Position numbers and translations under genes: made by a program. From assembly GCF_022835695.1 (NCBI RefSeq), contig NZ_BQUV01000010.1, forward strand, positions 248,001 through 312,000: DNA of 64,000 nucleotides, in the 5' to 3' direction. Below, one piece after another: positions 42,751 to 53,998 of this stretch (its first letter is position 1; every line of letters begins with the position of its first letter). Under the pieces are notes generated by a model that was not told where the DNA came from, made no database searches, and saw nothing but the letters and a program-made list of their open reading frames with translations. The stretch comes from Bradyrhizobium sp. Ce-3. GTDB taxonomy: Bacteria > Pseudomonadota > Alphaproteobacteria > Rhizobiales > Xanthobacteraceae.

Positions 42751-44466
42751 TTACTGCAGGGCGAACACGAACAGCGAGCCGCCTTCGGGCGCCGCGGCAA
42801 CCATCTTCTTGCCGATGTCACCGAGGAAGGCCGGCAGCGCCGCGGTGCGTCCGACCACGATCGCGACATACTGCTTGCCGTCGACCGAATAAGTCACCGG
42901 ACCGGCGCCGATGCCGCTGCCGAGGTTCTTGCTCCACAGCACCTTGCCGTTCTTGGCATCGATGGCGCGGAAGTCGCCGTGCAGATTGCCTGAAAACACC
43001 AGATTGCCGCCGGTCGTCAGCGTGCCGCCGTTGAAGGGCAGGTCTTCCTTGATGCTCCAGACCTTCTTGTTGGCCACGGGATCCCAGGCCACGAGTTCGC
43101 CGAGGAAGCCGCCGGGGCCGGGCTTGGTCGGGAATTCGGCGCCGAGATAGAACACGCCGCGCTTGTAGTTCACGTCGGAGACCGACCAGTCCATGCAGAC
43201 ATTGTTGCTCGGGATGTAGACGAGGCCGGTCTGCGGGTTGAACGACATCGGCTGCCAGTTCTTGCCGCCGATCAGGTTCGGGCAGATGTCCTTGGCGGGA
43301 TGGCCGGGTCCCGGACGCTTGTCCGGATCCTCTTCCGCCCGCATCGTGTTGATGTCCCACTTCTTGGCCCAGTTGGCGAAAACGTATTTCTCGGCCGAGA
43401 TCACCTTGCCGGTCTCGCGGTTGGCGACGAAGAAGAAGCCGTTGCGGTCCGCCTTCATCAGCACCGGCGTCTCGGCGCCCTTGATCTTCAGGTCGGCGAG
43501 CAGCAACTCGTTGACGCCGTCATAATCCCAGGCGTCGGCCGGTGTGCCCTGGATATGCCACTTGATGTTGCCGGTGTTGGGATCGATCGCCAGCGTCGAG
43601 GCGGTGTAGAGGTTGGTCAGCTTGCCGAAATTGCCATCGCCGGTGGAGCGCACCGCGGTATTCCACGGCCCCGGATTGCTGGTACCCCAGTAGACCGTGT
43701 CGGTCTTGGCATCGTAGGAGCCGACCAGCCAGGCGGCGCCGCCGCCATGCAGCCCGGTGTCGCCCTTCCAGGTGTCGCTGCCCGGCTCGCCCGGCGCCGG
43801 CACCGTGTAGGTCTGCCAGAGCAACTTGCCGTCCTTGAGCGAGAACGCCTGCAGCGACCCGCGGACGCCGTATTCGCCGCCGCCGAAGCCGGTGATCACC
43901 TTGTCGCGGACGACGAGCGGCGGCGAGGTAATGACCGAGCCCTGCTTGTAGTCGACCACGGTCGAGGTCCAGAGCTCCTTGCCGGTCTCGGCATCGAGCG
44001 CGGTCAACTTGCCGTCGAGCCTGCCGACGAAGATCTTGCCGTCGGCATATGACACGCCGCGATTATTGACGTCGCAGCAGGCATATTGGAGCACGTCATC
44101 CGGAATGTCGGGCTGCCAGGTCCATTTGCGCGCGCCGGTCGCGGCGTCGATCGCATAGACGTATTTCGGCCCCCACGAGGTCGACACATACAGGTTCTTG
44201 CCGATCACCACCGGCGAGGATTCGTTGGAGCGCAGCGAGGCGAGCGACAGCGAGTAGACCAGCTGCAGCTTGCCGGCATTCTCGGAATTGATCTGCTTCA
44301 GGGGACTGAAGCGCGTATTGCCGTAGTCGTGGCCGGCGACCGCCCATCCGTTCGGATCGGACACCGCCTTGGCGACGGAATCATTCGCTTTCGACGCAGT
44401 AACACCTGCCATCACCATGGCGACCAGCGACACGCCGGCAAAGAAAATCCCGCTCCTCAGCTTCAT
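42751..44466 (-). CDS. xoxF: lanthanide-dependent PQQ methanol dehydrogenase XoxF
   Basis: Periplasmic quinoprotein of 571 residues with a signal peptide (GIFFAGVSLVAMVMAGVTA). Eight-blade propeller tryptophan motifs recur. The vicinal disulfide is Cys130-Cys131 (YACCDVNNRG). The metal and catalytic residues by family alignment are Glu198 (GGGEYGVRG), Asn264 (SNPGPWN), Asp314 and the extra Asp316 in WDYDGVN; this D-Y-D pair marks lanthanide enzymes, calcium-type MxaF having Ala there. It oxidises methanol or other short alcohols to aldehyde or acid and passes electrons to a cytochrome c, here probably the fused one downstream. GGAGGAAGCCA precedes the ATG. Confidence 0.94.
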   Translation of the reverse strand: MKLRSGIFFAGVSLVAMVMAGVTASKANDSVAKAVSDPNGWAVAGHDYGNTRFSPLKQINSENAGKLQLVYSLSLASLRSNESSPVVIGKNLYVSTSWGPKYVYAIDAATGARKWTWQPDIPDDVLQYACCDVNNRGVSYADGKIFVGRLDGKLTALDAETGKELWTSTVVDYKQGSVITSPPLVVRDKVITGFGGGEYGVRGSLQAFSLKDGKLLWQTYTVPAPGEPGSDTWKGDTGLHGGGAAWLVGSYDAKTDTVYWGTSNPGPWNTAVRSTGDGNFGKLTNLYTASTLAIDPNTGNIKWHIQGTPADAWDYDGVNELLLADLKIKGAETPVLMKADRNGFFFVANRETGKVISAEKYVFANWAKKWDINTMRAEEDPDKRPGPGHPAKDICPNLIGGKNWQPMSFNPQTGLVYIPSNNVCMDWSVSDVNYKRGVFYLGAEFPTKPGPGGFLGELVAWDPVANKKVWSIKEDLPFNGGTLTTGGNLVFSGNLHGDFRAIDAKNGKVLWSKNLGSGIGAGPVTYSVDGKQYVAIVVGRTAALPAFLGDIGKKMVAAAPEGGSLFVFALQ

Positions 44467-44869
44467 TGGCTTCCTCCAATATGGTTTCGTTGCCGCGATG
44501 GATGCATCGCGCGCGCGGATCGCTTCCCAATTTCATGAACCAGCGATCTCCGTCGCTGCGTCGACGATGAAAATGACAGCAACGCTTTTGCGTCGTTATA
44601 GGCGGAAGGTAGTAGCGTCAGCGGCGGCGATTTTGGCGCGCCGCAGGCACCATCGACCGGCCGAAAATCGCTTGTGCCGCAGCGCGATTTCGTCGCACCG
44701 GAGCACGCCGAAAGCAGCTTGCAAATTGCCCATTGAACGGCTGCCTGCTAGGATCGCAGGCACAGCCCGGAGCCTTCGTGACAGGGCCGCGACTACGACT
44801 TTGATCGCGGTTACGCCCCAAATGAAGCGTGGTCTACTGGGCCCATAACGAAGCTATTGGGAGAAACGC
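44467..44869. other. divergent promoter region between xoxF and coxS
   Basis: This 403-bp region separates xoxF (leftward) from the small molybdenum-hydroxylase subunit (rightward). No reading frame with family features is present. It contains the inverted repeat at 44742-44762 and a possible -35/-10 pair (TTGCCC, 17 bp, TAGGAT) for the rightward genes. Lanthanide and methanol control sites of xoxF should lie near 44480-44600 but I cannot identify them. Confidence 0.5.
44742..44762. promoter_or_regulatory. inverted repeat over a putative -10 of the coxSLM operon
   Basis: TGCCTGC (44742-44748) and its exact complement GCAGGCA (44756-44762) flank TAGGATC. TAGGAT at 44749-44754 lies 17 bp after TTGCCC and could be a -10 hexamer, so a protein bound here would block the promoter. 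This is tentative. Confidence 0.35.
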
Positions 44870-45355
<486 letters not shown>

Positions 45356-45445
45356 CAGTCAACGCACCGCATACGATCAAGCTCATCACCGCCGATCTCG
45401 ATGGAAACGGCGGCAAATCGAATCTCCGGTCGGGAGGACTAGACA

Positions 45446-47785
<2,340 letters not shown>

Positions 47786-47796
47786 GGGAGGATACG

Positions 47797-48597
47797 ATGT
47801 ACGAGACGACTTATCACCGCGCATCCTCGATCGACGATGCGGTGGCGCAGTTCGCCAAGGGCACGGAGTCCAGGTTCCTGTCCGGTGGACAGACCCTGCT
47901 CCCCGTGATGAAGCAGCGCCTTGCTTCACCATCCGACGTGATCGACGTCGCCAAGATCAAGGACATGATCGGCATCGACGTGTCCGGCGACACCGTCACC
48001 ATCAAGGCCGCGACCACGCATTATGACGTGGCGCAAAGCGAGGCCGTGCAGAAGGCGATCCCGGCGCTCGCCAATCTGGCGTCGATGATCGGCGATCCCG
48101 CCGTGCGTCATCGTGGCACCATCGGCGGCTCGCTCGCCAACAACGACCCGGCGGCGGATTATCCGGCGGCGGTGCTGGCGCTCGGCGCGACGGTCAAGAC
48201 CAACAAGCGTTCGATTTCGGCGGAAGACTTCTTCAAGGGCCTGTTCACGACGGCCCTCGAGGATGGCGAGATGATCACCGCGGTGTCGTTCCCGGTCCCG
48301 GCCAAGGCGGGCTATGCCAAGATGCGGCATCCGGCCTCGCGCTTTGCACTGACCGGCGTGTTCGTCGCCAAGACCAAGTCGGGTGACGTCCGCGTCGCCG
48401 CGACCGGTGCGTCGCAAAGCGGCGTGATGCGGGTGGCGCCGATCGAGCAGGCGCTGCAGGCGAACTGGGCAGCCGCGGCGCTCGACAGCGTGACGATCCC
48501 ACCAGGCGGCCTGCTCGCCGACATCCACGGCTCGGCGGACTATCGCGCCAACCTGGTGAAGGTGATGGGACAGCGGGCGGTCACCGCGGCTGGCTGA
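47797..48597 (+). CDS. coxM: aerobic CO dehydrogenase-type hydroxylase, medium FAD subunit
   Basis: FAD-binding subunit of 266 residues: RFLSGGQTLLPVMKQRLASP (FAD site I), IGDPAVRHRGTIGGSLANND (FAD site II with the conserved GGSLANNDPAAD), and a C-terminal YAKMRHPASRFALTGVFVA. It transfers electrons from the iron-sulfur subunit to the quinone or other acceptor. The start ATG at 47797 is 11 bp after the large-subunit stop with GAGGGAGG upstream. It closes the operon; a strong terminator follows. Confidence 0.93.
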   Translation: MYETTYHRASSIDDAVAQFAKGTESRFLSGGQTLLPVMKQRLASPSDVIDVAKIKDMIGIDVSGDTVTIKAATTHYDVAQSEAVQKAIPALANLASMIGDPAVRHRGTIGGSLANNDPAADYPAAVLALGATVKTNKRSISAEDFFKGLFTTALEDGEMITAVSFPVPAKAGYAKMRHPASRFALTGVFVAKTKSGDVRVAATGASQSGVMRVAPIEQALQANWAAAALDSVTIPPGGLLADIHGSADYRANLVKVMGQRAVTAAG

Positions 48598-48621
48598 TAG
48601 CGCCTAGACACAAGTTTGGAG

Positions 48622-48654
48622 CGGCGCGCAGCAATGCGCGCCGTTCGCGTTTTT
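48622..48654 (+). terminator. intrinsic terminator of the coxSLM operon
   Basis: A perfect 9-bp stem CGGCGCGCA / TGCGCGCCG with a GCAA loop (48622-48643) is followed by TTCGCG and TTTTT (48650-48654). It lies 25 bp after the coxM stop. Confidence 0.8.
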
Positions 48655-48708
48655 ACCGCCCGCACAGGACAAAAGGTGCTTGCCACATCCCGCATTAGGC
48701 GAGACAAT

Positions 48709-48724
48709 TTAGCTAATCAGCTAA
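48709..48724. promoter_or_regulatory. inverted repeat TTAGCT-N4-AGCTAA upstream of the racemase-like gene
   Basis: TTAGCT (48709-48714) and AGCTAA (48719-48724) surround AATC in a locally AT-rich stretch that continues into TTAAAAATA. The size and symmetry suit a MarR- or TetR-type operator. It is about 107 bp upstream of the GTG of the CaiB/BaiF-family gene. Confidence 0.45.
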
Positions 48725-48830
48725 TTAAAAATACCGTCCCACGGGCGGCTGGGAGGACGCATGACGTTTGGCACCAAGCCAGCCGCAACAGCTCAGCCGC
48801 TCAACGCCACGCAACCAACGGAATAGCAAC

Positions 48831-49943
48831 GTGCTCGATAAACCTGCCTCCCAGACCGCCGGTCGCACCTCGGGCCCGCTCGCCGGCTTTCGCATCGTCG
48901 AATTCGCCGGCATCGGTCCCGGCCCGTTCGCCTGCATGCTGCTCGCCGACATGGGCGCCGAGGTCATCACGCTGGATCGGGTCGGCGCCGGCAAGAATTT
49001 GAAGGCGGTGGCAACCCGCGGCCGCAAGGTGATCGAGCTCGACCTCAAGAACAAGGCGGCGATATCGGAAGTGCTCGACCTGCTCGGCCATGCCGATGCA
49101 CTGATCGAAGGTTTTCGTCCGGGCGTGATGGAGCGCCTCGGTCTCGGCCCCGATGTCGTGCTGGCGCGCAATCCGAAGCTGGTATTCGGCCGCATGACCG
49201 GTTGGGGCCAGGAAGGCCCACTGGCGAATGCCGCCGGCCATGACATCAACTACATCTCGATCACCGGTGCACTCGCTGCGATCGGCACCAAGGAGAAACC
49301 GGTGCCGCCGCTCAATCTGGTCGGCGATTTCGGCGGCGGCGCGCTCTATCTCGTGGTCGGCGTGCTCGCAGCGCTGCTGGAAGCGCAGAAATCCGGCAAG
49401 GGCCAGGTGGTCGACACCGCGATGTGCGACGGCGCGGCTTCGCTGATGTCGATGTTCTACGACATGGCGGCGCAGGGTCGCTGGAGCGGCGGCCGCGACC
49501 AGAATTTCCTCGACGGCGGCGCGCATTTCTACGGCGTCTATGAATGCTCCTGCGGCAACTTCATCTCGATCGGCTCGATCGAGCCGCAGTTCTATGCGCT
49601 GCTGCGCAAGCATGCCGACCTGACCGACGCCGACTTCGACGCGCAGATGGACCGCAAGGCCTGGCCGGCGCTGAAAGCGAAGCTGGAAAAGGTGTTCAAG
49701 AGCAAGTCGCGCGCCGACTGGTGCACGATCATGGAAGGCACCGACATCTGCTTCGCGCCGATCCTCACCATGGAGGAAGCGCCGAAGCACCCGCACATGG
49801 CGGCGCGCCAGGTGTTCGTCGAGCGCCACGGCGTCACCCAGCCCGCCCCCGCGCCGCGCTTCTCGCGCACGCCGTCGGCGATCCGCGAACCGGAGCTGGC
49901 GAGCATTGGGGATGTAACGAGCGCGTGGAAGGCGGGGAAGTAA
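48831..49943 (+). CDS. alpha-methylacyl-CoA racemase family protein (CaiB/BaiF family)
   Basis: Protein of about 370 residues of the CaiB/BaiF CoA-transferase fold, closest by motif to alpha-methylacyl-CoA racemases. [15 protein letters not shown] carries the His-Asp pair, [14 protein letters not shown] the second Asp, and [20 protein letters not shown] the Glu/active-site loop of the racemase group. It interconverts 2-methylacyl-CoA epimers for branched-chain breakdown. The GTG at 48831 is preferred; the alternative TTG at 48768 adds 21 residues of uncharacteristic sequence. Confidence 0.88.
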   Translation: MLDKPASQTAGRTSGPLAGFRIVEFAGIGPGPFACMLLADMGAEVITLDRVGAGKNLKAVATRGRKVIELDLKNKAAISEVLDLLGHADALIEGFRPGVMERLGLGPDVVLARNPKLVFGRMTGWGQEGPLANAAGHDINYISITGALAAIGTKEKPVPPLNLVGDFGGGALYLVVGVLAALLEAQKSGKGQVVDTAMCDGAASLMSMFYDMAAQGRWSGGRDQNFLDGGAHFYGVYECSCGNFISIGSIEPQFYALLRKHADLTDADFDAQMDRKAWPALKAKLEKVFKSKSRADWCTIMEGTDICFAPILTMEEAPKHPHMAARQVFVERHGVTQPAPAPRFSRTPSAIREPELASIGDVTSAWKAGK

Positions 49944-49949
49944 TTCACC

Positions 49950-50070
49950 GTCGTCCCGGCGAAGGCCGGGACCCATTACCCCGAATGCCGGCTATTGTGC
50001 GACGTTGGGGCCGCGATCCCTTCTACAACTAGACTCGGTGGTTATGGGTCCCGGCCTGCGCCGGGACGAC
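49950..50070. repeat. paired GTCGTCCCGGC inverted repeat, second copy
   Basis: GTCGTCCCGGCGAAGGCCGG plus flank at 49950-49975 and its near-exact complement at 50045-50070 (one central base differs) enclose 69 bp. It is the same element as at 34736-34852: 50036-50073 is essentially identical to 34818-34855. It fills the gap between convergent genes. Confidence 0.85.
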
Positions 50071-50108
50071 GACTGTGAGTTTTGACCGAGCGCGCTCCCT
50101 CTAAGTGC

Positions 50109-51227
50109 CTACGCCGCGTGATCGACCTTGAGCACGCCGCGGCGGATCTGGTCTTCCTCGATCGATTCGAACAGCGCCTTGAAGTTGCCTTCTCCGAATC
50201 CGTCATCGCCCTTGCGCTGGATGAATTCGAAGAAGATCGGCCCGATCGCGTTCGCCGAGAAGATCTGCAGCAGCACCTTGGTTTGGCCACCTTCGACCAC
50301 GCCCTCGCCGTCGATCAGGATGCCGTTGCCTTGCAGCCGCGTGACGTCCTCGCCGTGCTTGGGCAGGCGGGCGTCGATCCGCTCGAAATAGGTGTCGGGC
50401 GGCGACGGCATGAACGGCAGGCCGTCCGCGCGCAATCTCTCGACCGTCGCGTGGATATCGCGTGCGCCGCAGGCGATGTGCTGGATGCCCTCGCCGCGAT
50501 AGACGTTGAGATACTCCTCGATCTGCCCGGAATCGCCGGCGTCCTCGTTGATCGGAATCCGGATCTTGCCGTCCGGGCTGGTCAGCGCACGCGAGAACAG
50601 GCCGGACGCGCGGCCCTCGATGTCGAAGAAGCGGATCTGGCGGAAGTTGAACAGTTTTGCGTAGAAACCGGTCCAGACATCCATGCGGCCGCGATGGACG
50701 TTGTGGGTGAGGTGATCGATGTAATAGAGGCCGGAGCCCGCGGGCCGCGGATTGGCCGCGCCTGACCATTCGAACTCGGTATCATAGGCCGAGCCCCTGG
50801 CGCCGTAGCGGTCGACGAAGTACAGCAGGCTGCCGCCGATCCCCTTGATCGCGGGCACGTCGAGCGTCTTCGCCGTGGGCGAAACATCGGCCGGCTCCGC
50901 GCCGAGCGCGATCGCGCGCTCATAGGCGCGCTTGGCATCGACCACGCGGAACGCCATCGACGGCGCGCAGGGGCCGTGCGCGGCGACGAAATTGAAGCCG
51001 TGGCTATCGGGCTGCTCATTGACGAGATAGTTGATGTCGCCCTGCCGGTAGACCGTGATCGCCTTGGTCTTGTGGCGGGCGACCGCAACAAAGCCCATCA
51101 GCTTGAACAGGGCATGCAGTTCGGCCGGGTTGGGATGGGCGTATTCGACGAACTCGAAGCCGTCGGTGCCCATCGGGTTCTCGGTGCTGATTTCGGCCGG
51201 CAGCGCATCGTGCGGAAACGGACCCAT
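50109..51227 (-). CDS. hpd: 4-hydroxyphenylpyruvate dioxygenase
   Basis: Enzyme of 372 residues that converts 4-hydroxyphenylpyruvate to homogentisate with O2, in tyrosine breakdown. Two VOC modules: the N-half from GFEFVEYAHPNPAELHALF, the C-half with the iron ligands His172 (YYIDHLTHNV), His250 (GIQHIACG) and Glu334 (PIFFEFIQRKGDDGFGEGNF, the C-terminal signature). GGGAG precedes the ATG at 51227; a longer upstream frame is not used. It is transcribed away from an Lrp-type regulator with a 123-bp gap. The product feeds hmgA and fumarylacetoacetase at 53999 and 52578. Confidence 0.96.
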   Translation of the reverse strand: MGPFPHDALPAEISTENPMGTDGFEFVEYAHPNPAELHALFKLMGFVAVARHKTKAITVYRQGDINYLVNEQPDSHGFNFVAAHGPCAPSMAFRVVDAKRAYERAIALGAEPADVSPTAKTLDVPAIKGIGGSLLYFVDRYGARGSAYDTEFEWSGAANPRPAGSGLYYIDHLTHNVHRGRMDVWTGFYAKLFNFRQIRFFDIEGRASGLFSRALTSPDGKIRIPINEDAGDSGQIEEYLNVYRGEGIQHIACGARDIHATVERLRADGLPFMPSPPDTYFERIDARLPKHGEDVTRLQGNGILIDGEGVVEGGQTKVLLQIFSANAIGPIFFEFIQRKGDDGFGEGNFKALFESIEEDQIRRGVLKVDHAA

Positions 51228-51287
51228 GGCGGCAACTCCCTGATTTGTCTGGCAATCAGTTTCCGTCACCTGCTGCGCAACGTGCGT

Positions 51288-51308
51288 GCAAAATGGAGCC
51301 CGTTTTGC
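51288..51308. promoter_or_regulatory. inverted repeat in the hpd-lrp divergent region
   Basis: GCAAAA (51288-51293) and TTTTGC (51303-51308) flank a 9-bp spacer in the 123-bp gap between hpd and its divergent Lrp-type regulator. It is a plausible binding site for that regulator; the spacing of the half-sites suits a dimer. Confidence 0.42.
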
Positions 51309-51350
51309 TAATATCGCGCACGATCCGTGCATGAAATGGACATTTAGCGC

Positions 51351-51827
51351 ATGCCTGAAGTCGACGCCTTCGACCTCAAAATGCTCGCCGCCCTGCAAGA
51401 CGACGGCCGCCTGACCAACCAGCAGCTGGCCGATCTGGTCGGCCTCTCGGCCTCGCAATGCTCGCGGCGGCGGATGCGGCTCGAGGACGAGAAGGTGATA
51501 TCGGGCTACCACGCCGACCTCGCCGGCGAGGCGCTCGGCTTCGGCCTGATCGCCTTCATCCACATCACGCTGGCGACCCATTCACCCGACAACGCCAAGC
51601 GGTTTCGCGAGCTGGTCAACCGCGTCGACGACATCCAGGAGGCCTATGCGCTGACCGGCGACGCCGACTACGTCCTCAAGGTGATGCTGCGCGACCTCAA
51701 GAGCCTGTCCGATATCGTCAACAACGTGCTGATGCCGCACCAGAGCGTGGCGCACGTGCGCTCTTCGATCGTGCTCGACCGATTGAAGGAGAGCACGAAG
51801 TTGCCGTTGAAGGCGTTGCAGACCTGA
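51351..51827 (+). CDS. Lrp/AsnC-family transcriptional regulator (tyrosine catabolism)
   Basis: Standard-length regulator of 158 residues. Helix-turn-helix: FDLKMLAALQDDGRL, then NQQLADLVGLSASQCSRRRM; the RAM domain includes VDDIQEAYALTGDADYVLKV, the effector-binding signature. It stands divergent to hpd with a shared inverted repeat, so it very likely regulates hpd in response to tyrosine, phenylalanine or 4-hydroxyphenylpyruvate (inference from position). The paralogue at 29214 has a longer tail. Confidence 0.9.
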   Translation: MPEVDAFDLKMLAALQDDGRLTNQQLADLVGLSASQCSRRRMRLEDEKVISGYHADLAGEALGFGLIAFIHITLATHSPDNAKRFRELVNRVDDIQEAYALTGDADYVLKVMLRDLKSLSDIVNNVLMPHQSVAHVRSSIVLDRLKESTKLPLKALQT

Positions 51828-51925
51828 CTTGGCGCGAAACGAGGGAATTCCGTCATTCGTTTTCCCGGCCCGATTTGCGATCATTGCTGCGAATTGGTTC
51901 GATGCCGCGACATCGGCAGTGGGCT

Positions 51926-52056
51926 CCCTCTCCCCTTGTGGGAGAGGGTTGGGGTGAGAGGTTCTCTCCGCGAAGCATCCTCTGTCGAGAGACCGTGACC
52001 CCTCACCCGGATCGCATCTTGCGATGCGATCCGACCTCTCCCACAAGGGGAGAGGT
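51926..52056. repeat. paired CCTCTCCC repeat with a central hairpin
   Basis: CCTCTCCCCTTGTGGGAGAG plus G (51927-51947) and its exact 21-bp reverse complement (52035-52055) enclose about 87 bp containing a GATCGCATC/GATGCGATC hairpin (about 52010-52032) and a GGGTGAG...CTCACCC pair. It is a large intergenic palindromic element. It sits between the regulator and the DUF1272 gene. Confidence 0.82.
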
Positions 52057-52095
52057 GCAGCGGTGTACGCGGCATCCAAGAATCTGAGGAAAGCC

Positions 52096-52407
52096 ATGGC
52101 GCTGCAGCTGCGACCGAACTGCGAATATTGCGACAAGGACCTGCCACCGAGCGCCACCGACGCGCGGATCTGTTCCTATGAATGCACATTCTGTGCGGAT
52201 TGCGCCGAGACCAGGCTCGGCAATGTCTGCCCGAACTGCGGCGGCGGCTTCGCGCCGCGCCCGATCCGCCCGGCCAAGCCGTGGCGTGCGGGCGTCTGCA
52301 CCATAAACCAACCGCCGTCGGACAAGCGGGTGCACCTGAAATACAGCTTGGAGGATGTCGCAGCGAATACGGCGCGGCTGAAAGATGTCAGGCCGGAAGA
52401 ACGCTGA
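52096..52407 (+). CDS. DUF1272 family zinc-finger-like protein
   Basis: Small protein of 103 residues of the DUF1272 family. CEYCDKDLPPSATDARICSY and CTFCADCAETRLGNVCPNCG hold eight or so cysteines in CxxC pairs, suggesting zinc or iron-sulfur binding. The C-terminal 40 residues are basic and Pro-rich. Function is unknown; family members are often near stress or metal genes. The ATG at 52096 lies after the repeat; a longer frame that begins within the repeat is not used. Confidence 0.85.
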   Translation: MALQLRPNCEYCDKDLPPSATDARICSYECTFCADCAETRLGNVCPNCGGGFAPRPIRPAKPWRAGVCTINQPPSDKRVHLKYSLEDVAANTARLKDVRPEER

Positions 52408-52429
52408 GGCTTGCACGGCTGTCGGGCTC

Positions 52430-52548
52430 CTTCCCCCTGAAAGGGGGAAGGTGGGATGGGAGTGAGCCGCGAGCGCCAGCACTCGTGGTGAGAGCAGATC
52501 CCCACCCGGTTTGCTGCGCAAACCGACCTCCCCTTTTCAAGGGGAGGT
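52430..52548. repeat. cluster of three hairpins between convergent genes
   Basis: Three short palindromes follow each other: CTTCCCCCT/AGGGGGAAG (52430-52450), CGGTTTGC/GCAAACCG (52507-52525) and ACCTCCCCTT/AAGGGGAGGT (52526-52548). They fill the 170-bp gap between the DUF1272 gene and the end of the fumarylacetoacetase gene and may terminate transcription from both sides. Confidence 0.75.
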
Positions 52549-52577
52549 GAAGCAAGCGATTGCGGCGACCCCGCAGG

Positions 52578-53849
52578 TCACTCCGCCGCGATGACCGTCC
52601 CCTCGACTTCGCCGAAGCCGACGCGATAGCCGTCGCCCTGGCACCAGCCGCGCATGACGAGCGAGTCGCCATTCTCGAGGAACGAGCGCGTCACACCGCC
52701 AGCGAGTTCGACCGGCTCGGTGCCGTTCCAGCTGATTTCCAAAAGACTGCCGCGCTGATGCTTTTCTGGCCCGGAGATCGTGCCGCTGCCGAGGAGATCG
52801 CCGACATTCATCGCGCAGCCGCTGGAGGCGTGGTGCACCAGCTGCTGCACCGAGGACCAGTACATGTATTTGAAGTTGGTGCTGCAGATCGTCTTCGCCT
52901 CGTTCATCGCACCCGCGCGCAGGGCGACGTCGAGCTGCAGGTCGTAATTGTTCGGCTGGGTCTGCTTCAGGTACGCCAGCGGCTCCGGCTGCTGCGCCGG
53001 GCCCTGCATGCGGAACGGCTCCAGCGCCTCGCGCGTCACCACCCACGGGCTGATCGAGGTCGCGAACGCCTTGGCCTGGAACGGGCCGAGCGGCACGTAC
53101 TCCCACTGCTGGATGTCGCGCGCGCTCCAGTCGTTGAGGATGACGAAGCCGAAGATCATCGCCTCGGCCTGCGCCTCGGTCAGCATCTCACCCATCGCCG
53201 ACGGCTGTCCGACGACGACCCCCATCTCGAGCTCGAAGTCGAGCCGCTTGCAGGGCCCGAAGCTCGGCACCTCAGCTGTCGGCGGCTTCAGCTGGCCGCG
53301 CGGCCGCCGCACCTTGGTGCCACCAACCACCACCGTCGAGGCGCGGCCGTTGTAGCCGATCGGCATGTGCAGCCAGTTCGGCTGCAACGCATTGTCCTTG
53401 CCGCGGAACATGACGCCGACATTGGTGGCGTGCTCCTTCGACGAGTAGAAATCGGTATAGCCCGACACGGCGAACGGCATGTGCAGCTTCACATCAGCCA
53501 TCGGCACCAGCGCCCGCGCCCGCAGTTCCCTGTTGTCGCGCAGCTCAGGATGATCCGAGCGCAACAGCTCGCTGATCCGCGCCCGCGTCGCCGACCACAC
53601 TTTCGGCCCGAGCGCCATGAAAGCATTGAGCGACGGCTGCGAGAACACGCCGAGCGGCCCGACATCGAGCCGCGAGTCCTGCTCGAGCTCCCAGAGGTCG
53701 AGCACATAGTCGCCGATCGCGACACCGACGCGCGGCGCAAGGCCATCCTTCGACGAGAACACGCCGTAGGGCAGGTTCTGGATCGGGAAGTCGGAGGTGG
53801 GGGCGACATCGATGAAGGAGCGGAGAGATGGGTCGTTGGGGTGGGGCAT
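52578..53849 (-). CDS. fahA: fumarylacetoacetase
   Basis: Enzyme of 423 residues that cleaves fumarylacetoacetate to fumarate and acetoacetate, the last step of the homogentisate path. The N-domain holds DFYSSKEHATNVGVMFRG and LPIGYNGRASTVVV-like segments; the catalytic metal site is in LDFELEMGVVVGQ (ExE) and ILNDWSARDIQQWEYVPLG. The C-terminal part includes LGSGTISGPE and GFGEVEGTVI. It follows hmgA on the same strand after a 149-bp gap filled by a repeat. A maleylacetoacetate isomerase gene is not in the window. Confidence 0.94.
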   Translation of the reverse strand: MPHPNDPSLRSFIDVAPTSDFPIQNLPYGVFSSKDGLAPRVGVAIGDYVLDLWELEQDSRLDVGPLGVFSQPSLNAFMALGPKVWSATRARISELLRSDHPELRDNRELRARALVPMADVKLHMPFAVSGYTDFYSSKEHATNVGVMFRGKDNALQPNWLHMPIGYNGRASTVVVGGTKVRRPRGQLKPPTAEVPSFGPCKRLDFELEMGVVVGQPSAMGEMLTEAQAEAMIFGFVILNDWSARDIQQWEYVPLGPFQAKAFATSISPWVVTREALEPFRMQGPAQQPEPLAYLKQTQPNNYDLQLDVALRAGAMNEAKTICSTNFKYMYWSSVQQLVHHASSGCAMNVGDLLGSGTISGPEKHQRGSLLEISWNGTEPVELAGGVTRSFLENGDSLVMRGWCQGDGYRVGFGEVEGTVIAAE

Positions 53850-53881
53850 GGGTTTCCTGCCGAATTTGCGACGATCTATCA

Positions 53882-53990
53882 GTCGTCATTCCGGGATGGC
53901 CCGAAGGGCCAGGCCCGGAATCCATCAAGCCGCGTCAATGGCGGAGAAATGGATTCCGGGCTCGCGCTTCGCGCGCCCCGGAATGACGAC
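53882..53990. repeat. paired CGTCATTCC inverted repeat between hmgA and fahA
   Basis: CGTCATTCCGGG (from 53884) and its complement ending CCCCGGAATGACG (to 53989) form the outer stem; internal hairpins TGGCCCGAAGGGCCA and GCGCGCTTCGCGCGC-like lie inside. The end motif matches the elements at 30402 and 58934. It sits inside an operon. Confidence 0.78.
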
Positions 53991-53998
53991 GGCTATTC

